NCBI RefSeq assembly: GCF_900079775.1
Contig: NZ_LT556050.1
Location: 498,320 to 539,726 of the forward strand
Source of the DNA: Leyella lascolaii
Lineage (GTDB): Bacteria; Bacteroidota; Bacteroidia; Bacteroidales; Bacteroidaceae
DNA: 41,407 nt
Reading direction: 5' to 3'
Each line of letters starts with the position of its first letter. Positions within the stretch are counted from its first letter, which is position 1. Made by a program: the position numbers and the translations under genes. The notes under the pieces are model-generated. The model worked only from the letters and a program-made list of their open reading frames with translations, was not told where the DNA came from and did not search any database. This document shows positions 22,116 through 30,147 of this stretch, piece by piece.

Positions 22116-23849
22116 ATGAAGTCTACAACACTAAAAGATTTATTCGCGAAACCCGACATACGGTTCGTCATACCTGAATACCAGCGTGCCTACACGTGGG
22201 GAGAACGGCAGTTATCACAGTTTGTTGAGGATCTGATGGAATGTGGAAAGAATTATTTTCTGGGACATTTCCTGTTTGAAAAAAGCGAGAATACATTATA
22301 TATAATCGACGGGCAACAGCGTCTTACCACATGCGTCATCTTCTTCAGTGTACTTATTAATGCCATAAGGCACAGGCAAGATGAATGGATCAATGCAGGA
22401 AACGCGTATGACATAACCGGCTTGTTGAATAACATAACAGACCGCTATCTGAAAGACAACACATCCAACAGACTTAAATTCACGACCGTTTCTTATGACA
22501 ACAATTTCTTTATCGATGCCATCATAGAATATAAAGAGTCTGTCCATGAAGAGGAACTCACTTCCAAGTCAAGGATTGCAATGCGCAATGCGCGCGCCTA
22601 CTTTGAGGATGAAATGAGCAAAGTGTCCGTACCGCAGATGCTGCCATGGGCAGACACGCTTGAGAACGCATCCCTCACCACATTCATTGTCAAGGACAAG
22701 CTTCAGGCGGCACAGATTTTCGCCTACCAGAACGACAGAGGAAAGAAACTCACCAATCTGGAAGTCCTCAAGGCATATTTCATGTTACAGCTTTTCAGAC
22801 AGGGGAACGACAGTGACGGAACAGCCTATATAGAAAATGCTTTTGAGGAGATATACCGCAACATTGTTCTCATTACCTTGGATGAGGACAATGTGCTCAA
22901 TTATTACTGGAAGGCTACCGGACCTAACGGATATTATAGTGATAAAGTCGTGAGTGAGGTTAAAGATTGGCTTAAATCCATTCCCCAAGACAAGCTGACA
23001 ATACAAATAAAACGTTTTGTGAACGGACTCTCCAGAGCTTTTTCAATTGTCAGGCAAATAGAGCAGGACAATTCTTTCTATACCGCCAACCTGAAATGCA
23101 TGAACAACATGGCTTACTCATATCCCATGCTCATAAAAGCCAGACTGTCTGATGTCAGCGACGAAGTGTACATGCGGCTTATCAGGCTGATGGAGAATCT
23201 GACGTTCCGCATACTGGTCAGAGGCGGAAGGGCTGACATAAAGGGCAGACTGCATAACGTCATTCAGAATGCTTACGACACGGAAAGCTTTGACAGGCAA
23301 ATAGACGATGTGAAACAGAAGCTCAACAACGACATGTGGTGGGGATATTGGAGCGATGCCGAGATGATAAGCCACATCAAGAGCGGATGGTTTTACCGCA
23401 ATCCTGTGGACAACTACCTGCTGTGGAGATACGAACAATATCTGTGTAACGACAACTATCCTATACCTAAGATTACGTATGAGGATGTCATCTCCGACAA
23501 AAGCATTGAGCACATAGCTCCTCAGACGCAAGACTCTCCTTTGGAAAACGGATACGGTGTTTATGCGGACAAGGAAAATCCGAAGGAGGGCATCGTTTCC
23601 GGAGAATGGATGAACAGTGTCGGAAACCTCATGCTTATGGCTGGAAGGCAGAACAGTTCTTTGGGCAACCGTCCGTTTGCAGACAAGCTCCGGGTGTATG
23701 GTCGGGACAATCTGCTCAACCAGCAAAAAGAGATAATGGAGTTTGTCGTGGACAGAGAGCATCCTGTCTGGGACAAGTCGTGCATAGAAAAACGTTTCAA
23801 CAAAATTGTCCGCGCGGCAAAAGAGATATGGAGCCTGGACAACATTTAG
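22116..23849 (+). CDS. DUF262/DUF1524 protein, GmrSD-like nuclease
   Basis: A 577-residue protein with both halves of the GmrS/GmrD arrangement. The N-terminal DUF262 (ParB-like nucleotide-binding) domain has IPEYQRAYTW (19-28) and DGQQRLTT (65-72). The C-terminal DUF1524 domain carries an HNH-type motif: SIEHIAPQ with His466, then SVGNLMLMAGRQNSSLGNR near 510-530. Characterised relatives (GmrSD, SspE, BrxU) are NTP-dependent nucleases or nickases that restrict phage, often with modified DNA. A defence role is inferred from the family and the neighbourhood. No modification genes (dnd, ssp, brx) are nearby. It is complete, with motifs intact. Confidence 0.88.
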   Translation: MKSTTLKDLFAKPDIRFVIPEYQRAYTWGERQLSQFVEDLMECGKNYFLGHFLFEKSENTLYIIDGQQRLTTCVIFFSVLINAIRHRQDEWINAGNAYDITGLLNNITDRYLKDNTSNRLKFTTVSYDNNFFIDAIIEYKESVHEEELTSKSRIAMRNARAYFEDEMSKVSVPQMLPWADTLENASLTTFIVKDKLQAAQIFAYQNDRGKKLTNLEVLKAYFMLQLFRQGNDSDGTAYIENAFEEIYRNIVLITLDEDNVLNYYWKATGPNGYYSDKVVSEVKDWLKSIPQDKLTIQIKRFVNGLSRAFSIVRQIEQDNSFYTANLKCMNNMAYSYPMLIKARLSDVSDEVYMRLIRLMENLTFRILVRGGRADIKGRLHNVIQNAYDTESFDRQIDDVKQKLNNDMWWGYWSDAEMISHIKSGWFYRNPVDNYLLWRYEQYLCNDNYPIPKITYEDVISDKSIEHIAPQTQDSPLENGYGVYADKENPKEGIVSGEWMNSVGNLMLMAGRQNSSLGNRPFADKLRVYGRDNLLNQQKEIMEFVVDREHPVWDKSCIEKRFNKIVRAAKEIWSLDNI

Positions 23850-23878
23850 AAGTATGAATAACTTACGATAATACCTGC

Positions 23879-23919
23879 AATGCGGCAACGTTACGCTATG
23901 GCGTACACGCTGCCGCATT
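23879..23919 (+). terminator. Terminator-like hairpin after the DUF262 gene
   Basis: AATGCGGCA (23879-23887) pairs with TGCCGCATT (23911-23919), with an inner TACGC/GCGTA stem. It starts 30 nt past the stop and is followed by CTTTGTG, a poor T-tract. Confidence 0.6.
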
Positions 23920-23934
23920 CTTTGTGCGTCAGAC

Positions 23935-24037
23935 ACCGGTGGAACGAGGCACTGTGTGAAGTAAAAAATATTGACAAATATTTTTCGCCAAACAGATATT
24001 GAGTATCTGCTCAGACACTCTCTTCCACCGGTTTTTT
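23935..24037 (+). ncRNA. Branched RNA candidate ending in a T-tract
   Basis: A closing stem ACCGGTGGAA (23935-23944) with TTCCACCGGT (24023-24032) encloses two further hairpins: AAAAATATT/AATATTTTT (23964-23972, 23977-23985) and CAGATA/TATCTG (23993-23998, 24004-24009). TTTTTT follows directly at 24032-24037. It has the form of a multi-branched small RNA with an intrinsic terminator. No consensus promoter was found, so it may be processed from the upstream mRNA. Confidence 0.4.
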
Positions 24038-24608
24038 ATTTCCTTGATTTCGACGGAAGCCATATAATGCGTCATTTTTTTCATCTGAAAAACGCAGAAT
24101 CTGTCCTTTTTACGAACCGCACGCATTCTTTCCGTCGGCTCACCGTTCAATGTACCGTTCCCGGAGAGGCTGTGTCACGTTCCGATATAGCCTCTTTCGC
24201 CTGCCCATAAAGGCTTTTCTGTATGATGGAAAAGGCTTTTTCACCGTGCCACATGATTTGTTTTCAAGAACAAAACACGCAACACGCTTATTTACAACAC
24301 ATTATATCCACACCTTTAAAATTCGCGCACACACCGTCAGACATCAGTCTGCTCGCTTCCGCACGATTCTCGTTGACTTGACGTTATCCTCATCATCGCT
24401 TTTGTTATACCATATTTCGCTCTTACCAGGTAATTTCACACCGCGTGTGAATCTACTGTCTCACTCCGTCGCTTTTACGATGGCACGGCATACGGTGGCT
24501 GGAGCATGCACAAGAGAGCATAAGCGGCAGACCGTGAAAATGAGGCATAAGCTTATCCCGCATGACCGCGCAAACCGGGAAGCATACGGTGGCAGACTCG
24601 CCGTCATG
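24038..24608. other. Intergenic stretch downstream of the Crp/Fnr gene
   Basis: No gene supported. GCATACGGTGGC occurs at about 24489 and again, nearly identical, at about 24583, with GCATAAGC words between. Near 24190-24245 AAAGGCTTTT is repeated. These may mark the leftward transcript's 3' region. Frames here are shadows without recognisable sequence. Confidence 0.4.
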
Positions 24609-25217
24609 TCATTCCGACGCTCCCTTACTCGCAGGCAGTCTCCCCTCTTTCGCCAGTTCAGACAAGGCTCTCGCCAGTGACGGTCTTGTCACACCCAGAC
24701 GCTGAGCCACCTCGCGCTGGTTGCGTATCACCGGATTTGTCTTCAGATATTCAAGAATACGTTTCTTCAGGTCGAGCAGTGCGAACTCATTCAATTTCCT
24801 GCCGAGGAATGCGCTGCGGTCGCTGATGTCCGTCAGGAATCCCGACATGAGCGACGGAATACGGCTCATAGCCTCCGTCAGGCGGTCCTTACCTACGACA
24901 CACACCTCGCAAGGCTTTATTGCCGATATCTGCACGGGGAACCTGTTCTCCGTGGCAAAGACAAAAGCGGAGGCAAGCAGAGCCGGTGCCTCAATCTCCT
25001 CGATGGTCACCTCCTTGCCGTCCGCGTTCACCATAGCAGCCCTCACCCTGCCGCTCACAAGCACATATAGTCCGCGGCACAGGCTGCCTTGAAACGCGAT
25101 GAAGTCTCCTGAGGCAAACCGTCGCACACTACCATGCCCGCCAAAGAGCAGCGAGGCAAGCTCCGTCTCACTCATTCCGCGAAACGGCATAATCTTAAGA
25201 AGGGGTGTCAGTTCCAT
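24609..25217 (-). CDS. Crp/Fnr family regulator, likely of hcp
   Basis: A 202-residue one-component regulator. The N-terminal cyclic-nucleotide-binding-like domain (about 15-115) contains GDFIAFQGSLCRGLYVLVSG and later FVFATENRFPVQI. A dimerisation helix follows, then a winged helix-turn-helix (NQREVAQRLGVTRPSLARAL, about 166-185). There is no cluster of Cys residues, so it is not an Fe-S FNR. Divergent placement before hcp and ric matches the HcpR group known from Bacteroidetes, which responds to nitrosative stress, possibly through heme; the assignment is by context. Candidate palindromic operators lie in its own leader at 25242-25268. Confidence 0.88.
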   Translation of the reverse strand: MELTPLLKIMPFRGMSETELASLLFGGHGSVRRFASGDFIAFQGSLCRGLYVLVSGRVRAAMVNADGKEVTIEEIEAPALLASAFVFATENRFPVQISAIKPCEVCVVGKDRLTEAMSRIPSLMSGFLTDISDRSAFLGRKLNEFALLDLKKRILEYLKTNPVIRNQREVAQRLGVTRPSLARALSELAKEGRLPASKGASE

Positions 25218-25241
25218 AATATCGTCAGTTTTAATTATTTT

Positions 25242-25268
25242 TTACATCCACTGTAACATTTGATACAG
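25242..25268. promoter_or_regulatory. Candidate Crp/Fnr-family operators
   Basis: Two overlapping palindromes: TTACA-N5-TGTAA (25242-25256) and CTGTA-N8-TACAG (25251-25268). They lie 25-51 nt upstream of the regulator's ATG, a place suited to autorepression or to control of both divergent genes. Confidence 0.45.
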
Positions 25269-25288
25269 TTTGAGCGTTTTCGCAGGTT

Positions 25289-25362
25289 TACCTTTGCATA
25301 AGAAAAGCTGCATCTGGGATTTTGAGAGCAAGCTCTCATTCCGCTCATTTGCATCATCTTTA
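25289..25362 (+). repeat. Short relative of the twin-promoter repeat, copy E
   Basis: On the plus strand TACCTTTGCATAAGAAAAGC opens the unit as in copies A and B. CTCATTTGCATCATCTTTA closes it, with boxes 66 bp apart instead of 88. It faces hcp and could promote it, though the second box is imperfect and no exact TTTG stands at the right distance. Confidence 0.5.
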
Positions 25363-25431
25363 CAAAAAATCCGCTGCGTAAGAGGCAGGTGGGAACAGAG
25401 CCTCACTGCCGGACCGTAGCATGCTGCCGGA

Positions 25432-25463
25432 CAAAGATAATGCAAGGCGAGTGCAACGGCAAG
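25432..25463 (-). promoter_or_regulatory. Promoter facing the Crp/Fnr gene
   Basis: On the minus strand, CTTG (25460-25463), 20 nt, TATCTTTG (25432-25439). The spacer is nearly identical to that at 1239-1258. It lies about 215 nt upstream of the regulator's ATG, and the operators are downstream of it. Confidence 0.55.
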
Positions 25464-25527
25464 ACGGGAAAACACTGTTTTACCAGACTTGACACTGCCG
25501 AGCCGAAGCTTAGCTTATACAAAAATA
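25432..25527 (-). repeat. Dispersed twin-promoter repeat, copy B
   Basis: Boxes at 25432-25439 (TATCTTTG) and 25520-25527 (TATTTTTG), 88 bp apart as in copy A. Shared words are AATGCAAGGCGAGTGCA, GCCGAGCCGAAGCTTA and TTATAC or TTATGC at the end. Copies B and E point in opposite directions within one intergenic region. Confidence 0.8.
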
Positions 25528-25588
25528 ATAAAAAACATTCATACAAAAGAAAACATACAATAACAAAACCAAACAAACAGTGACAGAT

Positions 25589-27244
25589 ATGGAAAATAAG
25601 ATGTTTTGTTTCCAATGTCAGGAAACAGCCAGAGGCACAGGGTGTATAATGAAAGGCGTGTGCGGCAAGGACGCCGCCACGGCATGCAGCATGGACCTGC
25701 TGCTGTTCGTGACAAGAGGCATCTCTGCGGTAGCCGAGACACTCAGGAAGAACGAGATTGACGTCGACGCAAAGGTCGACAGGTTTGTCGTCGACGCTCT
25801 CTTCAGCACCATCACAAATGCCAACTTCGACATCGAGAGCATACGCCGCCGCGTGGACAAAGCCCTTTCTCTGCGCGACTCTCTGAAAGACACGGCTGCG
25901 GCACACGGTATAGAACTGCCTCATGTAGACGAGGTGACGTGGAGCGGCACACGCGACGACTACGACGCTAAAGCCCGCGAGGTGGGCGTGCTGCACGAGA
26001 CCGACGAGGACAAACGCTCGCTCAAGGAACTCATTGTCTACGGACTGAAAGGCATGGCGGCATATGTGGAGCATGCCATGCGTCTGGGTCACAACGACAC
26101 GGCAATACATCACTTCATGCAAAGCGCGCTTGCCGAGACCGCATACAACCGCATGTCCGTAGCCGAGCTCACGGAGCTTGCACTCAAGACAGGCGAGGTG
26201 GGAGTGCACGCAATGGCTCTGCTCGACACCGCCAACACATCGTCCTACGGGCATCCCGAGGCTACGACTGTAGACATAGGCGTGCGCAATCGTCCCGGAA
26301 TACTCATCAGCGGACACGACCTCAAAGACCTTGAGATGCTGCTCGAGCAGACTGAAGGCACCGGCGTCGACGTCTACACACACGGAGAGATGCTCCCGGC
26401 ACACTATTATCCGGCATTCAAGAAATACGCACACTTCGCAGGCAACTACGGCAATGCATGGTGGAAGCAGCGCGAGGAGTTCGCATCGTTCAACGGTCCG
26501 ATACTTTTCACAACCAACTGCATCGTTCCGCCGCTGCCCAACGCCGACTACAAGAACCGCATGTTCACCACAAACTCGACAGGATTCCCCGGTTGCCGCC
26601 ACATCGAAACAGACGAAAACGGACATAAGGATTTCTCCGAGATAATAGAACTGGCAAAGAAATGCGCGGCGCCGAAGGAAATAGAGCACGGACAGATAAC
26701 CGGCGGATTCGCTCACAATCAGGTCATCCAGCTCGCCGACAAGATTGTAGAGGCTGTCAAGAGCGGAGCAATACGCAAGTTTGTGGTCATGGCTGGATGC
26801 GACGGACGCATGAACAGCCGCAACTATTACACCGACTTCGCGGAGCGTCTTCCCAAAGACACGGTCATACTCACCGCAGGATGCGCCAAATACAGATACA
26901 ACAAACTGCCGCTGGGCGACATCCAGGGCATACCGCGCGTGCTCGACGCAGGACAGTGCAACGACAGTTACTCACTGGCGGTCATAGCACTGAAGCTGAA
27001 GGAAGTGTTCGGGCTCGACGACGTCAACAGCCTGCCCATCGTCTACAACATAGCATGGTATGAGCAGAAAGCCGTCATCGTGCTGCTCGCGCTGCTGAGT
27101 CTCGGAGTGAAGAACATACACCTTGGTCCGACACTTCCGGCATTCCTCTCGCCCAACGTAGCCAAAGTGCTTGTCGAGAACTTCGGCATAGCCGGAATCG
27201 GCACTGTGGAGGAAGACCTTGACAAATTCGGACTTTCAAACTGA
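25589..27244 (+). CDS. hcp: Hybrid-cluster protein (hydroxylamine reductase)
   Basis: A 551-residue cytoplasmic iron-sulfur protein linked to nitric oxide and hydroxylamine detoxification. The N-terminal cubane ligands are in the anaerobe-type spacing C-x2-C-x8-C-x5-C ([13 protein letters not shown], then C). Likely hybrid-cluster ligands are visible in GHDLKD (His), [11 protein letters not shown] (Glu), TTNCIVPP (Cys), GFPGCRHI (Cys), [11 protein letters not shown] (Cys) and WYEQKAV (Glu). The ATG at 25589 is preferred; a GTG at 25580 is possible. ric follows after 14 nt, so they form an operon facing away from the Crp/Fnr gene. Confidence 0.96.
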   Translation: MENKMFCFQCQETARGTGCIMKGVCGKDAATACSMDLLLFVTRGISAVAETLRKNEIDVDAKVDRFVVDALFSTITNANFDIESIRRRVDKALSLRDSLKDTAAAHGIELPHVDEVTWSGTRDDYDAKAREVGVLHETDEDKRSLKELIVYGLKGMAAYVEHAMRLGHNDTAIHHFMQSALAETAYNRMSVAELTELALKTGEVGVHAMALLDTANTSSYGHPEATTVDIGVRNRPGILISGHDLKDLEMLLEQTEGTGVDVYTHGEMLPAHYYPAFKKYAHFAGNYGNAWWKQREEFASFNGPILFTTNCIVPPLPNADYKNRMFTTNSTGFPGCRHIETDENGHKDFSEIIELAKKCAAPKEIEHGQITGGFAHNQVIQLADKIVEAVKSGAIRKFVVMAGCDGRMNSRNYYTDFAERLPKDTVILTAGCAKYRYNKLPLGDIQGIPRVLDAGQCNDSYSLAVIALKLKEVFGLDDVNSLPIVYNIAWYEQKAVIVLLALLSLGVKNIHLGPTLPAFLSPNVAKVLVENFGIAGIGTVEEDLDKFGLSN

Positions 27245-27258
27245 AAATCACTTTCATC

Positions 27259-27996
27259 ATGACAAATAAGAACTATGACAACCAGACAACAGGCGGCATC
27301 GTGGCTGCCAACTTCGCGGCGGCATCTGTCTTCCAGCGTCATGGCATAGACTTCTGCTGCCACGGCAGCACACCGTTCACTGAGGCATGCCGCGCCCGCG
27401 GACTCGACCCCGAGGCTGTGGCGCATGAGCTTGACAACGCGGCTGACGACGCTCCCGCCGCCGTGAAGGATTTTGCCTCATGGCCATTGGACCTGCTCGT
27501 GGACTATGTCCTGAAGATACATCACCGCAACATCAGGACCGTAGGTCCTCAGATAGAGAAGCTTCTCGACAAGGTGACATCTGTCCATGGAGCCCACCAT
27601 CCCGAACTGGCAGAGATAAGACATCTCTTCCGCCAGTCGCTTGCCGACCTCGAGAACCATCTGGGCAAGGAAGAGCAGGTGCTGTTTCCATACATCTATG
27701 AGCTGTGTCAGGCGGAGGCGGAACACCGTGAGGCGGAGTCGTTCCACTGCGGGACAATCCTTTACCCCATCGGGGTGATGGAAAGCGAGCACAGCGCGGA
27801 AGGCGAACGGTTCGTGACAATAGCCGGACTGACCTCAGACTTCACCGCTCCCGACGACGCATGCGACAGCTACAGACTCCTCATGAGCCGCCTGCGCGCA
27901 TTCCGCGACGCACTTCATGAGCACATACACATCGAGAACAACATCATATTCCCGAGAGCATTGGAGACAGAACGCAGAGTGGCTGAAAACGGATGA
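27259..27996 (+). CDS. ric: RIC family di-iron protein for Fe-S cluster repair
   Basis: A 245-residue protein of the ScdA/YtfE/RIC family that restores iron-sulfur clusters damaged by nitrosative or oxidative stress. The N-terminal ScdA domain has FQRHGIDFCCHGS (about 26-38). The hemerythrin-like part supplies di-iron ligands in KIHHRN, HLGKEEQVLFP, MESEHSAEG and HIHIENNIIFPRAL. It follows hcp in the same operon, a sensible pairing because hcp itself carries labile clusters. Confidence 0.94.
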   Translation: MTNKNYDNQTTGGIVAANFAAASVFQRHGIDFCCHGSTPFTEACRARGLDPEAVAHELDNAADDAPAAVKDFASWPLDLLVDYVLKIHHRNIRTVGPQIEKLLDKVTSVHGAHHPELAEIRHLFRQSLADLENHLGKEEQVLFPYIYELCQAEAEHREAESFHCGTILYPIGVMESEHSAEGERFVTIAGLTSDFTAPDDACDSYRLLMSRLRAFRDALHEHIHIENNIIFPRALETERRVAENG

Positions 27997-28079
27997 CGAC
28001 GCATCCGGACGCAAACCACGGAAAGTCACAAACACAATGGCACCGGAAGCATGACGGCTGACGTGCCATCAACCTCCCG

Positions 28080-28116
28080 ACCTCCGCACCGGAACGACCT
28101 CTCCGGATGCGGAGGT
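28080..28116 (+). terminator. Hairpin after hcp-ric
   Basis: ACCTCCGCA (28080-28088) with TGCGGAGGT (28108-28116), continued by CCGGA/TCCGG with one bulged A. There is no T-tract, so it is terminator-like only. Confidence 0.55.
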
Positions 28117-28247
28117 GGTGTGTATGACCCACGACATCGTGCATCGTTCTCATGATTCGTAAAATCTCGTAAATGCAGACTGTCAGGCTTGTTACGCGAT
28201 TTTTATTCAACTGAAATACGCTATTATTGGTAAAATTCTGTAAAAAT

Positions 28248-28278
28248 TTTGATACAGAAATAATTATACATAAATTTG
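28248..28278 (+). promoter_or_regulatory. Promoter of the GLUG-protein gene
   Basis: TTTG (28248-28251), 19 nt, TAAATTTG (28271-28278): an exact consensus. The segment GAAATAATTATA before the box recurs at the GH30 gene (about 37498-37509). Confidence 0.7.
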
Positions 28279-28772
28279 CGAATTCCACACATGTATCACA
28301 CTATTGTGGAAATCACCTCCGGTGATGATTCAGACATATTTTCATAAACATCATTCTCATAAAACAAGACAAACACAGACATCGCGCCAACAGTATATTT
28401 TCCACACAGAAAAGCAGAGACATCACATCATTGGGAAAACATGTCGGCAACCGGCAACCGGCACAATGGCATTTATGCCAGCCGCCTCCGGCGGAAAGGA
28501 TGTGTGAATGAGATATCACGCTTGTGGCGCACAAACGGCGGAACTTACGGCAAAACGACAGGACACACAGCGTGGCACAGCCTGCCGGAACACGCATAAG
28601 CCGGAACAGCTAAAGCCACATGACAGAAGAACGCACGCACATGGCATTACGGCATTCGCATGTCTCACAATGCGGCGCAACACCCTCAAACGACTAGCGC
28701 GAAGTCCGCAGAAAGACAAGACCATCATACATTCACATTATTATATACACAACACATTAAACACTTACTATT

Positions 28773-30074
28773 ATGAAGAAAACATTTTTACTCTTGTTAG
28801 GAATAATACTTGCAGCCACAGCAGGCGCACAGGTATGGGACGGCACGGACAGCCCGTGGACAGCGGGCAGCGGAACGCAGAACGACCCATACCTTATAGA
28901 GAACGCCTCACAGCTCGCACACTTGTCTAAACAGGTGAAAGCCGGGGAGACATATGAAGGCAAGTACTTCAAACTGACCGACAACCTCGACATGGGAGCC
29001 GACAAGGGGCTTAAATTCGACCCTATAGGATTCTTCGACGAGTATGTTGACCAAGAGAACGGCAATCAGCTGGTAGACGCATCGAAGTATTTCCTCGGTG
29101 TGTTCGACGGCAACGGCAAGACTATTGACAACATCCACATATATTACGTCGATCCGAATCCGAACAATTCTGTAGGAGGCACAGGACTCTTTGCATGCAT
29201 ATCAGGAAACGCTGAAGTGAAGAACCTCACCGTGGGCGCAAAATCCAAAGTTGAAGGTCTCGATGTCACCGGCACATTTGTGGGAGCGATGAAAGGAGGC
29301 AAGTTGACAAACTGCGTCAGCTATGCTTCTATGGACATATCAGGCGGAATGGGACAGGCAGGAATAGTAGGAAACGTATTTGGAGGAGAAGTATCACAGT
29401 GCGTCAATCATGGCACAATAGACGCACAGATGAATATCGGCGGCATAGCAGGATATGTAGATCTGGACGGCAAAGTGACAAACTGTTACAACACAGGCTC
29501 CATTGCTTGCAAGGGAATGTTCGCCGGAGGCATTGTGGGCTATCTGCCTCAAGGAACAGTGACCGGTTGCTACAATGTTGGAAAGGTGTCCGCAGACGCT
29601 TACTACTCAGGCGCGGTGATAGGGTCATATGACGACGGTGTGCAGGTTTCTGACTGCTTCTATCTCAAAATGGCAGACGCGGCGTTTGATGAGACTCCGG
29701 GCGTAACAGCCAAGACAGCCGACGAGATGAAGAGCGCGGAATTTATCGCCCAGCTTGACAACGGTCAGGACATATGGACTGCCGACACAAAGAACATCAA
29801 CGGCGGCTATCCGGTTCTGAAATGGCAGAACAGCGAGGCTACTTCCATATCAGGCGTAACAGCCGCAGGCGAAAACGGCATAGCTGTGAACGGACATTAC
29901 GTTTCGGCAAAGTATGACAAGCCGTGCCGCATCACAGTAAGCACAATTGACGGAAAGACCGTTGCCGACAGCGTTGTGAACGGAGGCAGCGTGTATGTTC
30001 CGGCAGAAGGACTCTACATTGTTACCGTTTATTCAGGCAATTCAAGGCAGAGCCATAAAATCATAGTTAAGTAA
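28773..30074 (+). CDS. Secreted GLUG-repeat protein with T9SS-like tail
   Basis: A 433-residue extracytoplasmic protein. It has a signal peptide MKKTFLLLLGIILAATAGAQ and an N-terminal part of the type seen before GLUG repeats (GTQNDPYLIENASQLAHLS, FDGNGKTIDNIHI). About five GLUG-like units follow from 135 to 300 (GLFACISGNAEVKNLTV, GGIAGYVDLDGKVTNCYN, GGIVGYLPQGTVTGCYN). A linker leads to a C-terminal beta domain (ITVSTIDGKTVADS, GLYIVTVYSGNSRQSHKIIV) like type A T9SS sorting domains. GLUG proteins are often adhesins; the role here is unknown. The protease gene follows after a terminator-like hairpin. Confidence 0.85.
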   Translation: MKKTFLLLLGIILAATAGAQVWDGTDSPWTAGSGTQNDPYLIENASQLAHLSKQVKAGETYEGKYFKLTDNLDMGADKGLKFDPIGFFDEYVDQENGNQLVDASKYFLGVFDGNGKTIDNIHIYYVDPNPNNSVGGTGLFACISGNAEVKNLTVGAKSKVEGLDVTGTFVGAMKGGKLTNCVSYASMDISGGMGQAGIVGNVFGGEVSQCVNHGTIDAQMNIGGIAGYVDLDGKVTNCYNTGSIACKGMFAGGIVGYLPQGTVTGCYNVGKVSADAYYSGAVIGSYDDGVQVSDCFYLKMADAAFDETPGVTAKTADEMKSAEFIAQLDNGQDIWTADTKNINGGYPVLKWQNSEATSISGVTAAGENGIAVNGHYVSAKYDKPCRITVSTIDGKTVADSVVNGGSVYVPAEGLYIVTVYSGNSRQSHKIIVK

Positions 30075-30096
30075 TATAGATTAGGTTTCAACTTCA

Positions 30097-30132
30097 GTCC
30101 ACGGTGACGCTGTGACAGCGCGCATCGTGGAC
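30097..30132 (+). terminator. Terminator-like hairpin between GLUG and protease genes
   Basis: GTCCACG (30097-30103) with CGTGGAC (30126-30132), an inner GCTGT/ACAGC stem, followed by TTTATT. It may lower transcription into the protease gene. Confidence 0.6.
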
Positions 30133-30147
30133 TTTATTAACACAGAT

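Larger units (their letters stand above)
27997..28772. other. Intergenic region with hairpin, promoter and long leader
   Basis: It contains the operon-end hairpin (28080-28116) and a consensus promoter (28248-28278). A leader of about 490 nt then runs to the ATG at 28773, with small hairpins (TTCCACA/TGTGGAA near 28285-28312; TGGCAT/ATGCCA near 28465). No convincing gene was found on either strand. Confidence 0.5.

Noticed and set aside
23118..23936. 272-codon frame antisense to the DUF262 gene
   Set aside because: No recognisable motif; the opposite strand encodes conserved catalytic motifs.
24480..24608. CRISPR-like repeats near the Crp/Fnr gene
   Set aside because: Only two short copies of GCATACGGTGGC with irregular spacing.
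25403..26716. 437-codon frame antisense to hcp
   Set aside because: Cys/Val/His-rich shadow; it also covers the repeat and leader region.
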